This document shows positions 47,127 to 57,939 of a DNA stretch of 64,000 nt, in pieces; the stretch's first letter is position 1; every line of letters starts with the position of its first letter. The position numbers were made by a program, and so were the translations under genes. Source of the DNA: Tetrastigma voinierianum (Eukaryota > Streptophyta > Magnoliopsida > Vitales > Vitaceae); contig JAEQBH010001508.1 in NCBI GenBank assembly GCA_016808115.1, positions 124,001 to 188,000 on the forward strand, given 5' to 3'. The notes under the pieces are model-generated. The model saw only the letters and a list, made by a program, of their open reading frames with translations, made no database searches and was not told the DNA's origin.

Positions 47127-47349
47127 TTTTCATGTTTATAAAAAACATACTCTCATTTAAAGTTAATAAAACAGTTTATTGGATTCAACAAAATGTATCA
47201 AAACATAAAAGTTAAAACACAAATATCATTACTTGAAAGGAAATTAAGCAAAGGCTAAATAAATAGCTAAATGTGTATACCAAAATATACAGTCAATCTA
47301 TCACGTGTCACTAAACATAACATTGAACCAAATACATATATATATATAA

Positions 47350-47432
<83 letters not shown>

Positions 47433-47643
47433 CTTTCATGTTTATAAAAACATACTCTCATTTAAAGATAAACAGTTTATTGGATTCAAATAAAATGTGT
47501 ATCAAAACATAAAAGTTAAAACACAAATATCATTACTTGAAAGGAAAAATTGCTAAAAAGGCTAAATACCAAAATAGCCAATGTGTATATCAAAATATAC
47601 AACAATCTATCACGTGTCACTAAACATTGAACCAAATACAAAG
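47127..47643. repeat. Direct duplication of ~215 bp separated by (TA)n
   Basis: Copy 1 (about 47127-47335) and copy 2 (about 47429-47643) both read TTCATGTTTATAAAAACATA, then TTATTGGATTCAA, AACACAAATATCATTACTTG and CTATCACGTGTCACTAAACA. They differ by small indels. A (TA)n tract lies between them and a shorter (TA)n precedes copy 1 (47109-47120). Confidence 0.88.
47336..47427. repeat. (TA)n microsatellite
   Basis: About 90 bp of alternating TA with AAATAC interruptions near its left end, between the two duplicated copies. Confidence 0.97.
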
Positions 47644-48410
47644 CCTTAATGGACAACTAATTATCTTATGGCATCAACCATGCATCTTTGACTGTATCAG
47701 ATAATATAGAAGCAGTAGAGGCCAGTTTGAGACCGCCAAAAATCCAAATGTTAAACAGTAAGCCAAACAACGAAGAAGCAATTTAATTTCTGTATATCTG
47801 AAAATTCAAAAACTGAATCCGTCAAAATTGAAAAATTCCAATAATGATTAATTGAAGCTACTTATAATACCCAAACCTACTCAAATACTATTCATGTTTC
47901 TTCTTAAAGCTAGTTCTTTAAAAATTTCACATTATAAAATATTGTATGTAGTTACTAAACATGACAATTAAGATATATATAAATAAGTGTTATGGTTTCA
48001 CATTATTGACTAAATGAAGTACAAATTGATAAAGAATAAGAATTGTACCCTAGTCCCTAAATAGTTTTAAGAGGATCCATTGTGTGACTAGTAGTTGAAA
48101 AAAGCTTATTTTCTCATGGTACCTTCGAAAAAAAATTATATCAATTGATCTAATAACATTAATAAATTTAATAATAAATCATAATCATGCAAATAGTTTT
48201 CGAGGAAAAAAATGCCTCAAAAAGTGACATATAATGAAAGTAAAAATTCTTACCTTAATCATCTAAGTCAATGTCATCATCACTATCTAAAATTGGTTTT
48301 TCCTCATCACGATAATTCACGCTTCTTCATCACTATAATAATCATAAATTTGAATTGTCATCTTAGAGATGCATTCTTGTGCAAACATGACATTTGCATC
48401 TACAATAGTT
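47644..48410. other. Non-coding part of the CACTA element
   Basis: AT-rich with no recognised domain. Short plus-strand ORFs (for example 48212-48412) look fortuitous. It lies between the duplicated block and the 3' end of the transposase remnant. Confidence 0.4.
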
Positions 48411-48414
48411 GACT

Positions 48415-48870
48415 CTATACTTGCCTATTGAATAATCTTGTCTCAAGATTAATATCCTCTTCAACAATATGGATAAGTGTTTCATTACAACTTATATTAC
48501 ATTCTTCATTGCCTTCCATCTCTAGAACATCCCAAATATGTCTATGATGTGATTTTTCTATCAATTTCCGGTTAGATCCAAATTTAGGATCATTCACATA
48601 AAATACTTGTTGAGCTTGAGATGCCAAAATAAAAGGATCATTCTTATACCATATATTCGACACATTTATGCAAGTCAAGTTGTGATCTTTTTGAATTCTT
48701 TTTCTCTTGGCATTTGTATCAAACCACTCACACTTAAATAGTATTACCTTATGATGAAACAAATATTGCAACTCAAGTACATCAACTAAGACACCATAAA
48801 ATTCTACTCCTTCATTGTCATGGTCCCCAACCACAATAATGCCATTATTTTGAGTTTTCTAACTCATCAT
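48415..48870 (-). pseudogene. CACTA transposase C-terminal DUF4216 region
   Basis: The reading KTQNNGIIVVGDHDNEGVEF (from about 48870, with a stop before it), YGVLVDVLELQYLFHHKVIL, FKCEWFDTNAKRK and DPFILASQAQQVFYVND matches DUF4216, found downstream of the TNP2 and DUF4218 domains in plant CACTA transposases. Its function is not established. Confidence 0.85.
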
Positions 48871-49253
48871 CGTGGTCGTAGGTGATATTGCACTATCCAT
48901 GCCAGGTCCAATATGATGTAACTCGAGGATTGGGTCCACATGCAAATACATACAACTCGGCAAAAGCTTAAACTGAGCTTCCACGATGCAAATGATATCA
49001 TCTACATGCATGGAAAGACAAGATAGATCCATATATAAAGTTTCATGAAATTTTATTTAATTCCAAAATTTATGAGGCATACTTACATGATTCTTAAACC
49101 AATTAGGAAAAAGCTTTTCTTGCCTCTGTGATAAATTAACATTACTCTCCATCTTCAATCGATGCATGTGTTCACTACATATACACTTAGGTAAGAATCA
49201 TAGTTCAATATAATTAATTATTTCTTAAGAAATGAGCTACATGTCACACTTAC

Positions 49254-49980
49254 CTTAAGTATGGTTGTAATTCTTCACAATTATTCAAGATATACCAGTG
49301 AGCTACTTCAAGATCCTGTCCATATAATTCGGTTAAACTTTTTCCTCCAAATGGGTAAGCCTTTAAAGCAAAAATTGATAATCTATCAACATTTTGCTCA
49401 TCTTCACATTCAACTTCTAAATGTTGATCACGGTTAAACTTTGTTTCAATGTTACGAAGACACATTGAGCTGAATGTCATAGATTCATTTTCTATATAAG
49501 CCTTAGTAATTGAGCCTTCTGGACAAGCTTTATATTTCACAAAATGCTTCAAGTTACCCAAATATCTATAATAATAATAAATGTATGTTAATGAATATAT
49601 TATATAAAAGAAGAGTTAATATTGAATAAGTAACTATAGAAGATTATATTTAATACCTTTCAATAAGGTACATCCAACTATAACCAACCGGGCCAACAAT
49701 TTTGGCTTCATAAGGCAAATGAATAGCCAAGTGAACCATCACATCGAAAAATGCAAGTAGATAAATCCTTTCAAGCTTAGATAGAATCAAAATAATCCCA
49801 TTATCTAATTTGTCTAAATCTGAAACATTTAAGGTCTTTGCACATAAATCTTGAAAAAATTTACACAACTCTACCAAGACAATGCACACATCTTTGCACA
49901 AAAAGGGACATATTCCAATTGGAAGAAGTCGTTGCAACAAAACATGACAACCGTGACTTTTTAAACCCAATACTTTACCT
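49254..49980 (-). pseudogene. CACTA transposase DUF4218 region with an intron
   Basis: LKSHGCHVLLQRLLPIGICP (49965-49906), AFFDVMVHLAIHLPYEAKIV and GPVGYSWMYLIER match DUF4218. The reading jumps an intron at 49656-49566 (donor GTATTA, acceptor TATTATAG) and resumes in frame as YLGNLKHFVKYKACPEGSIT. A second intron runs 49253-49175 (donor GTAAGT, acceptor ATGTAG), and a further donor GTAAGT is at 49086. Intact splice sites suggest this copy was once an active gene. Confidence 0.85.
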
Positions 49981-50590
49981 TCATTTATGCTAACACGTCT
50001 ACTGATATTTGATGCATAGTCATCTGGTAATTTAATTGATTTTAAAAACTTACAAAATTCTTTTCTCTCCATACTTGTCAAAGTATAACATGCTGGAGGT
50101 TCAACTTATCTATTTCCATGTTGTTGCAAGTGTAATTCCTTTCTAATATTCAAATCTTTTAGATCCATACGGGATTTATCCGTGTCTTTTGTCTTTCCCT
50201 CTATATTCAATAATGCGCCTAAAACACTATCACAAATATTATTTTCTATGTGCATAACATCAAGTTTGTGTCTCAATTTCAAAGATGACTAGTATGGTAG
50301 CTCAAAAAATATACTTTTTTTTTGCCCAGTTTAGCTCACTAGGAGAACGTTTCCTTTTCCTATCTGAGTTATTATCATTTTTTCCGAACTTACCACAATG
50401 AACATCTTGTAGTTGGCGCAAAATATCATTTCCTGTGAAAATTCTAGATGGAGACCCATATTCCGGTTTACCATCATATTGTTTAATTTTTCTCCAACTA
50501 TGCTCGCCATGTAAGTAACAACGGTGACCCATATAACATATTTTGTTTCTTAATCTCTGTGATTTGATGTCTTTATTACAGACCGAACAT
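49981..50590 (-). pseudogene. CACTA transposase middle segment
   Basis: This links the TNP2 domain to DUF4218. Readings such as GHRCYLHGEHSWRK (about 50529-50490), SRIFTGNDILRQL and LDVMHIENNICDSVLGALLN (about 50260-50200) are standard in the family. Stops are at about 50290 and 50105. Confidence 0.8.
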
Positions 50591-50610
50591 GCCTTATACC
50601 CTTTTGTACT

Positions 50611-51407
50611 CTAACCAGACAAGTCACCATAAGTAGGAAAGTCATTTATAGTCCATAACACTACTACATGCATGCGAAAATGTCGTCCCTTAGAAACATC
50701 ATAAGTAGCTACACCCACATTCCATAATTCCTTAAGTTCGTTCATTAGTGGGCGTAGATATACGTCAATATCTTTTCCAGGTGCTTTAGGTCTTGGAATA
50801 AGTAATGACATCGTAGGAAAAGGTTCTTTCATGCACTTCCAAGGAGGGAGATTGTAAGGAAATATAATTACTGGCCACATACTATATGAGTTATTCATAT
50901 TTCCAAAAGGATTGAACCCATCAGTAGCAAGTCCCAACCTAACATTTTGAGGGTCTTGAGCAAACCAAGCATGTTTTTTATCAAAATCCTTCCACCCTAC
51001 TACATTTGTTGGATGTCTCAAAACCCCATCCATGTTGATACGTTTTTCTTTATGCCATCGCATGTCAACAACGGTAGACTTTGACATAAATAATCTTCTT
51101 AATCTTGGTTTTAGTGGAAAATAACGTAACACCTTTTTAGGAACCTTCTTTCCTTTACCATCATTGTGTTTATATCTTGGCTCACCACATGTGGGATAGT
51201 CATCTCTACCATGATTTTCTTTCCAAAATAAAACACATTCATACTTACACATTCATATCCTAACCTTAAATCCCATAACATTTTTTTAGCATCATAATAA
51301 GATGTTGGAATGTTTGCACCTTCTGGAAAAGCATTTTTCAATATTTTCAACAAGTCAAAAGATTTATTACTCCATCTACTCAATACCTTAACATGCATCA
51401 ACTTCAC
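50611..51407 (-). pseudogene. CACTA transposase TNP2 catalytic region
   Basis: Two overlapping frames cover the Transposase_21 (TNP2) domain. The main one (51252-50611) includes RLGLATDGFNPFGNMNNSYS, MWPVIIFPYNLPPWKCMKEP, SLLIPRPKAPGKDIDVYLRP and VVLWTINDFPTYGDLSG. The Asp of ATDGFNPF is the expected first catalytic acidic residue. An upstream frame (51407-51111) holds SFDLLKILKNAFPEGANIPT. A frameshift near 51250-51230 separates the two. Confidence 0.9.
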
Positions 51408-51415
51408 TAAAAATG

Positions 51416-51904
51416 TTAACGCTGAAAAAGTCTTGCACCCAGAATAAAGTTCTTTTTAGCTTCATCAAACAATTCATCATATTTATCTGCATTTATATGA
51501 ATGCTAAATTCTTCATTCTCATTTGACTCCCTAGAACCACTATTTATTAGCATGGTACCCCCTATTTCATGTAACATCTCTATAATCCCATCTTCTACCT
51601 CGTCAACATGAGAAGAACCTTCCACATAATCATTGATTGAACTTCGAGTTGGAATATAACTGAAGAAATCAATTTCTTCACCATGGAACACCCATTTATT
51701 GTAACTATATGACATACCATTTTTATATAAATGTCTCTCAACATCATCTAATGATTTCCAATTAGTATTCTGACAATTTCGACATGGGCATTAAGTTCTT
51801 CCATCTTTATTTAAGTGATTTCTAGTCAAATCCAAAAATTCCTTAACACTATCAACATACTCTTAGCACAAACGATTTGAAAGTTGCATCCAACTTTTAT
51901 CCAT
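51416..51904 (-). pseudogene. CACTA transposase N-terminal transposase-associated domain
   Basis: The likely start ATG is at 51904: MDKSWMQLSNRLC, stop, EYVDSVKEFLDL, then CPCRNCQNTNWKSLDDVERH and LYKNGMSYSYNKWVFHGEE. This is the transposase-associated domain with its Cys-rich CPCRNC motif. Two in-frame TAA codons break it at about 51863 and 51793. An acidic linker (51640-51500) follows. Confidence 0.85.
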
Positions 51905-52736
51905 AATTGATATTCTGTTATTAGTAAAAAAAAAATTATTTCAATTAAGAAAATTAATAATCAAATAATGGAACTAATTTATATTTTTTATTTGTGATAA
52001 ACATCCTAACCGATTAAATTAACTAACACCACAAAGAGAAAATGATTTGAATTGGTGGTGTACCTTGACTTTGCTTTGGATATTGTCTCAATAGAGTAAA
52101 TCTTTTAAAATAAAACGTCGAAAATATTTTCAAGTGGATTCTTCAGCTGAAATATGACAACATTTGTAAATGATAAGAACACCGAGGAGGAAAATATATA
52201 CAAATTAAATTCAATAACAAGCCAAAACCAGATACTTCCTATAGAATTTAATTTAATGACAAACCAAAATTAGATACTTCCTAAATAATTTAACCCCTAA
52301 AGAATATAATCCTTGGTCCTACCTATCTCCAACCTGCCTTATTAAATACAGCATTATGCGTATCAATGGAGCCCCGGAAAGTTTAAAGGAAAATGAGGGG
52401 AACAATATATAAAATTATAGCAAGCATGAATACAATGCACTCAACCAGAGCCATTACCCTTTGCTTACTGGGTAGATCTCATCCCCAGTTCAGTTAATGA
52501 AATAAGACCCATGTTGTCAATTCGATCACAAATGGGAAAAAAGGAGTTTATTGTTCCAAAAAAACAAAACTGAAAGCTAATTCATAGAACAAAAGTAAAT
52601 AAATAATGTAAATACAGAGAAAATATCTTTAAGCTTGGTCTCTTTCAATGGTTGTTTTATTTGTTATCAACGAGTGAGAAGCTTCAATCAACTCCGCTGA
52701 GTAATAAATTCAAATTTTAGCATCCTTCCTGAAGTG
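51905..52736. other. AT-rich stretch without recognised features
   Basis: It lies between the transposase start and the Tat cluster. No CACTA inverted terminus, subterminal array or ORF of note is seen. It may include the CACTA 5' leader. Confidence 0.35.
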
Positions 52737-53780
52737 GTGTCGGCTCGATCGACACGGGTCGAGCTTGCTGGGGAAGTCAATCGGGCCGGTCCGGGTCTCG
52801 TCTGACGATACACAACCCGCGCACATAAAGGGTGGTCCGAGGGAAATGGTCGACCGCCTCCCGACGCTTAAGCCGCTTTCTACGAAAGATAAAGATAAAC
52901 TCGGGCTGACTGGCTTTTGGCGACAAGGCATCTTCTTCTAAGTGAAATTGTCCGGTATTTATCATGGGTGATCACGATGACTTTCCTTGTTAGACGGCGA
53001 TACGCCATCTTCCCAATTGGGTAGGGAATCCCTCTTTCCTTTTCATCAATTAAATATTAAAGGATAATTAGGGAGCCGTGATCGTGAGAGATCCTTCCTC
53101 TCTCAATGAGTGGAGAGCGGATCATGGAGACTGGGTACTTCCCTTTTATACGTCTCGTTTAGTGGATGGTGGCCCATCCATGTTACCTATTTATCCGACG
53201 GGCGGGCTTAGTTCGCGCCTTAGAAGTGATCGGGATGTCGTCATGAGCCGGGAAGCCTCACGCTGGCCTGCTTCCAAGCTCGCCCCTAAGCCCACTCTTA
53301 AGCCTCGTTGGTGTTTGTCTCTTTGGTTTGGCGCTGGGGCTCCATACGCATGTTTCTAGGCATCATCATTGCCCTCACTTTAGCCATAAGCTTTGGCAAG
53401 GGCTGAATCGTTTTTTGGATCAAGTAGCGAATTCCACGCAGTCGAACGACGTTTGTTGGTCTAAGCTTGTCACCGTCAATCGCATCGCGATAATGATGGC
53501 TTCTCTTTGACTTTCACATCCGTCCATTTCAACCGGGCGTTGCGCTTTAGAAGTATATCACGATTTAACGGACGCTTTCCCCTATTCTCCAAACTTCTCT
53601 CCTAAATGGTCTCAGATTTTTTCCTTCATATCTTCTTCCAAGCCCTTGCTCAAAGTTGTACCCACTTCGGGGTTTATCGGGTCTCTACTGTCCCTCTCTA
53701 GTTAGGTACGTATTTCTTCTTCCCTCTCTTTTTATCCTTTATGGTTCGGGATTTCGTGGGTGTGAGCTTGGAAGTATGGT
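52737..53780 (-). mobile_element. T1: minus-strand LTR of a Tat-type gypsy element
   Basis: GC content rises sharply here. On the minus strand there is a TATA box (53150-53144, GTATAAAAGGGAAG), then downstream a U5-like end (52980-52737) containing CATGATAAATACCGGACAAT and ending CGAGCCGACACCAC. The U5 wording matches, inverted, the plus-strand U5 at 57684-57915, and 53018-53770 matches 56653-57400 in the same orientation. The right boundary is not sharp and could reach 53960. Confidence 0.6.
53144..53150 (-). promoter_or_regulatory. TATA box of T1 LTR
   Basis: TATAAAA on the minus strand. The related segment at 56769-56764 has TATAAA in the same context, which fixes both segments as minus-strand LTRs. 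Confidence 0.55.
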
Positions 53781-53969
53781 CGAAGTCTTCTGGCGGTGGT
53801 CACCATTGCTAGAATTAATTTTTCCATCTTCGGATACCTTTCCTCTACTCCTCTTAGCCTCTAATACAAGAATAGACTGTCAAGCATGCTTCTATCCCGC
53901 TCTTTGACTGTGGCAAAGCACTAGTCGAGAAATTAGAAATGTAATTTAAGTAGAGCATAAGGAGTCTTC

Positions 53970-55000
53970 AAAGGGGCTTATCGTATCAGAGAGCTTAAGG
54001 TGGTTTTAAGGCTGAGAACGCCTTCACAAATGATATCCCATGGAAGGCCTTTATCAACTTGAAAGAAGTGGCTAACATTTGTCACCTGGATCTCGGACAT
54101 AGCGACTCCAGAACTATTCTCTCTGGCCGACGCTGAATCTCCCTTAAGTGCTCGAGGGTGGCTCGATGTCAGCATGGGCCATCTTGTCCGGATTTGCCTC
54201 ATTCCCAGCTGGCTGACTATGAAACCCAAGAACTTCCCCGTGGAGACTCCGAAAGCACACTTAATTGGTTGGGTTTAACTTCATCTTGTAGTCCTTCGGG
54301 ACCTGAAACGATTCAGCTAGGTGGTCCACGTGGAGCTCATCCTTGACTGACTTCACTAGCATGTTGTCTATGTATACTTCCATGGACGCTCCAATATGTT
54401 TTTGGAACATTCTGTTTACCAACCTTTGATAGGTGGCCCCAGCGTTCTTCAACCCAAAAGGCATCACCTATTAATGCACGTTCCCGTCCTGGCCACGAAT
54501 GAGGCCCTCTTGGTCGTCAATGGGTCCATTCCGATATGATTATAACCCGAGAAAGCGGTCCATGGGCTAAGGAGCTTGTGGTCGCAGCTGGCATCCACTA
54601 TGAGGCTGATTCGGGCGAGGAAAGCTATCTTTCGCAAGCCCGACATCGGTAAAGTCACGCAGAAATGCCATTTTCCATTTGCCTTCTCGAAGAGAACCAC
54701 ATTAGCTAACCAAATAGATAATCTACTTACATAGCTCAAGCCGAGGAGTTTGGTTAACCTTTCGTTGATCGCCTTTCTCGCCTTCGTGGTGAAACTTCTT
54801 CTTTTCTGTTTGACGGGTTTGAAGGAAGGCGACATTCAGCTTGTGGGTGATAACTGCTGGGTCAATTCCTCCCATGTCCTCTTGCTTCCAAGCGAATACT
54901 TCCACATTTTGCTTTAAGAAGCAGATGAGGAGGTCTTTGACGTCCTCGGCCAATTTGGATCCGATGTAGGCAAGATGTTATGGCTGGTCGTCAAGTTGTA
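53970..55000 (-). pseudogene. T1 Tat-type reverse transcriptase
   Basis: The minus-strand reading includes VFAWKQEDMGGIDPAVITHK (about 54896-54837), FKPVKQKRRSF, WLANVVLFEKANGKWHFCV, FSGYNHIGM, then MPFGLKNAGATYQRLVNRMF (54464-54405), MEVYIDNMLVKS and GFIVSQLG (about 54226). MEVYIDNM has Asn for the second catalytic Asp. The wording (GLKNAGATYQRLVN, MxVYVDDMLVKS) is specific to Tat/Athila-side gypsy RTs, unlike E2 and E3. It breaks up after the thumb. Confidence 0.88.
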
Positions 55001-55339
55001 CTAGTTCCAACTCTTCTAAGAGCATAGGTCGGGTGTTTAGTTCATCTCTCATGTCGAGCTCATCCACGTGACGCCACAACTGTTGCTCCATCAAGCTAAG
55101 TGAAGATTCTCGGCTACTCGGTCTCCTCGAACTATCTTTACCCATTCGTAGGAATTTGACAACCATATGTTAGGTGGAAGCGGATGGTTTTATGATATCG
55201 AGAGTGCTCGCCAAGAACATGTCAGACAAATACTGGGCATCCACTATGAGAATTTTATCGTCAGCATGGCCTCGTACGGGTCTCCTGCAAAGTGAGTACT
55301 ACCGTGATCGACCCTAGGGGTAGCACTTTCTCTTAGGGA

Positions 55340-55600
55340 GAATCCCGCATGGGCGCACGGCTCACCCCCTTCGATGCCCATTTTGTCAAACACCGATGTG
55401 AAGATGATGCTCTGCAAGCCCCTTTGTCGATCAGACCCCGTGAATCGCTTTGTTACTGGGCAACGACCTTATTACCAACGGGTCATCATGGGGATGTTGA
55501 CAACCTTCCATGTTAGAGTCCGAGAAGGTTATGGTGGTATCCAACCGAGGGAGCTTGGACACGGCTTGTACCTCTAGTATCTCCCCTGATCTGATGTTAC
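55340..55600 (-). pseudogene. T1 Tat-type protease region
   Basis: SKLPRLDTTITFSDSNMEGC, then QHPHDDPLVIR (55560-55470), is the hallmark preceding Tat protease. Downstream the active-site segment reads LIDKGAC where DNGS/DTGS is expected, so the site is destroyed. Frames change several times. Confidence 0.8.
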
Positions 55601-55989
55601 GTAAGTGAGCCTTCTCCGCTAAGGACGAGGTGGAGAATCCGACCGACGGAGGATGCCTGGGGTGTCTTCGACCCGCCCTAGCCCGCCTTCTTCCCCGGCT
55701 GCACCATGAGATTGAGGCTTCGTAGAGGAGGCTTCCGCTCCTCCTACCTCGACCACCTGACTTCACCTTCCGACTTACACATGGTTTGGAGGTTCACCGA
55801 GGCCGCTTCGAGTCCCGTCTCGCACATTTAGGCTTCTTCTCCCCGTAGTTTCCGCTATTCTCGCTAACTTCTGCCCGAGCCTGACTTCGTAATGCCGACC
55901 TCGATTGGCCGACCGCTGATATTCGCTTTTATACCCTTTTGACCTTCTCGCCCTCTTACCATCTTATTCTACAACCCGAAATACAGGGC

Positions 55990-56645
55990 TTTCGTGCTAT
56001 TCAACCTCTTTAATAATCGAAAGGCTGCGGCGCTTAGCGTCTAAGCTACATGGCTCTTTAACAAACTAAGCTACTAGGCTCTTATTGAATCGAGCTACTG
56101 GGCTCTTATTGAACTAAGCTACTAGGCTCTTATTTAATCGTAGCCATCGGGTTTTATTGAATCGGAGCTTACGCGGGGTTTTAACAACAAACCGAAGCAT
56201 CGGGCTCTTATCAACTGGAAGCATGCGGGTTTCGACTTAACCGAGCCACGTGGCTCTTAACAACCGAGCCAATGGGTTTCTTATTGAACGGAGCTACGGA
56301 TTCTTAACAACCGAGCCCATGGTTTTTGAACTGAAGCATGGCTCATTTAGACTCGAAGCTATATGGCTCTTTAATATCTCGAGTTTCTGGGTTTAGCCGA
56401 GGTCGTGGCTATGCGCTTCAGCCGCTGGGTTTAAAATCGAGCGCCATAGTTTTTAAATCGAGCTACAGTCATTTTCGGGATTCGAGCTACGTGGTTTTAA
56501 TATCTCAGCTCTGGGTTCTTATTGAGGCCGTGGCTACGCTAATTTTGAACTCACAGTTTAAAAATCGAGCCCATAGCTCTTGAATTGAGCCATGGCTCAT
56601 TCGGACTCTCAGCTACGTGGCTCTTTATCATCTCGAGCCCCGGCC
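55990..56645. repeat. Tandem array of a ~28-30 bp unit (GAGCTACxxGGCTCTTA)
   Basis: Around twenty degenerate units read like CGAGCTACTGGGCTCTTATT GAAT, with variants GAGCCATGGCTC, GAGCTACGTGGCTCTT and GGGTTTTTAA. Each unit contains a GAGC...GCTC inverted pair, so it can fold back on itself. It lies between the T1 protease region and a minus-strand LTR segment, where gag and the LTR U5 would be expected. Confidence 0.88.
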
Positions 56646-56652
56646 CCAATTG

Positions 56653-57640
56653 AGTAGGGAATCCTCTTCCTACCGCCAATCGAATAGCGATACCAGAGCC
56701 GTGATCGCGAGAGATCCTTCCTCCTCAATGAGTGGAGAGGATCGTGAGACCGGGTAATTTCCCTTTATAGCACACGCGCCCGCTTCTGCGGATGGGCGGA
56801 CCATCCATGTTACCGTGTACGACGATCCGACGAGGTGGGCTTAGTTCGCGCTTTAAGTGACGGATGTCGTCGATACCGGGCCAAACTCTCACGTTGGGCT
56901 CACTTCCAAGCCTGCCCCCTAAGCCCACCTTAAGCCTCGTTGGTGGTTTGTCTCTTGGTTCTACGTTCTGGGCCCATAAGCATATTTCTTAGGCATCATC
57001 AATTACCCCCCAACTCTTGGCCGAAGCGAGCTTTGGCAAGGGCTGAATAGTTTTTTGGATCGAGCATCGAATTCCACGAGGCCAAACGGGGTTTGTTGGT
57101 CTAGGCTTGTAGCCGTTAATCGCATCGAGATAATGATGGCTTTCTCGACTTTCACACCCGTTTCACTGTGTTTCTGCTTTAGAAGTATATCGATCGATCG
57201 GATCGCTTTCCTATTCTCCAAATCCCCTCTCCCAATGGTCTCTTGCTAATTTTTCCTTCATATCTCTCTAGCCTCGTCGTAGTCAGAATTTCATTTCGGG
57301 GTTTATTGGTCTCCCGGGTCCCCCTCTCTAGTTAGGTATGTCTTTCTTCTTTCCCTCTCTTTTTATCCTTTCTGGTTCGAGATTTCATAGGTCCCTAGGT
57401 TAGTGCTTCCGTCCCGTGGTTCGTTGCTTCGCTTTCCCTCCCTTATTCCCTGATTGGCATTTTCTAAGCGTATTTGCGGATCATGAGAGTTACCTGTCGG
57501 ACGGGGTTGTTAGGGGCTTACTCCGGGCCGAGATTCCGCTATTCTTCTCGATCCCTTTTCCTGCCTTACTTCCATGAGAGTACTCCCTTTGGTCTCAAAC
57601 GCCCTCCCGTTTCGCGCATAGGGTAGTTCCACGAGAAACC
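56653..57640 (-). mobile_element. Minus-strand Tat LTR segment lacking U5
   Basis: 56653-57400 aligns in the same orientation with 53018-53770, including the TATA box, CCATCCATGTTACC and AAGCCTCGTTGGTG. The left (U5) side is replaced by the tandem array. The right side runs into unrelated sequence near 57410-57650. Confidence 0.65.
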
Positions 57641-57683
57641 CGGGATGGCAACAGATAGCGGTCCGTCCATCCATTATCGGCCG

Positions 57684-57918
57684 ACTCACCCATGATAAAT
57701 ACCGAACAATTTCACCGAAGGAAGGTACGCAATCACAAAATCATCAACAGTTGATCTCTTTCTCTTTCGTAAGAAAGAAACTGACGTAGGCATCGAAGAG
57801 GCAAACCCGACATTCCTCCGACCACCCTTTCGTAGTTGTATCGACCGTTCGATTGCATCGCCCAAATGACTCCAAAGCAAGCTCCGACCCGCATCGAGTA
57901 GAAGCAAAGACCATCGCT
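57684..57918 (+). mobile_element. T2: plus-strand Tat LTR end (U5)
   Basis: CCATGATAAATACCGAACAA through CCACCCTTTCGTAG to GCTCCGACCCGCATCGAG is the inverted counterpart of the T1 U5 (52980-52737). It is directly followed by a PBS. The promoter side of this LTR is missing. Confidence 0.65.
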
Positions 57919-57920
57919 TT

Positions 57921-57938
57921 AGAGCGCCATCCGTGGGA
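57921..57938 (+). other. T2 primer binding site, Tat type
   Basis: AGCGCCATCCGTGGGAAA corresponds to TGGCGCCGTCTGTGGGAAA, the PBS wording of Tat-type elements, with a few changes. It marks the start of the T2 internal region. Confidence 0.6.
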
Positions 57939-57939
57939 A

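Larger units (their letters stand above)
46292..52300 (-). mobile_element. CACTA (En/Spm-like) DNA transposon, right end not found
   Basis: The left terminus CACTACAAGAAATTTGG (46292-46308) matches the CACTACAAGAAA end of the superfamily. It is followed by a subterminal repeat array and, on the minus strand, a transposase remnant with the usual domain set (48415-51904). No inverted copy (TTTCTTGTAGTG) was found to the right before the Tat cluster at 52737. The right boundary given is arbitrary; the end is probably lost. Confidence 0.8.

Noticed and set aside
55374..55577. Plus-strand ORF in the Tat cluster
   Set aside because: Antisense of the protease region QHPHDDPLVIR.
56338..56583. Plus-strand ORF over the GAGCTAC array
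   Set aside because: Open frame arises from tandem units; no domain.
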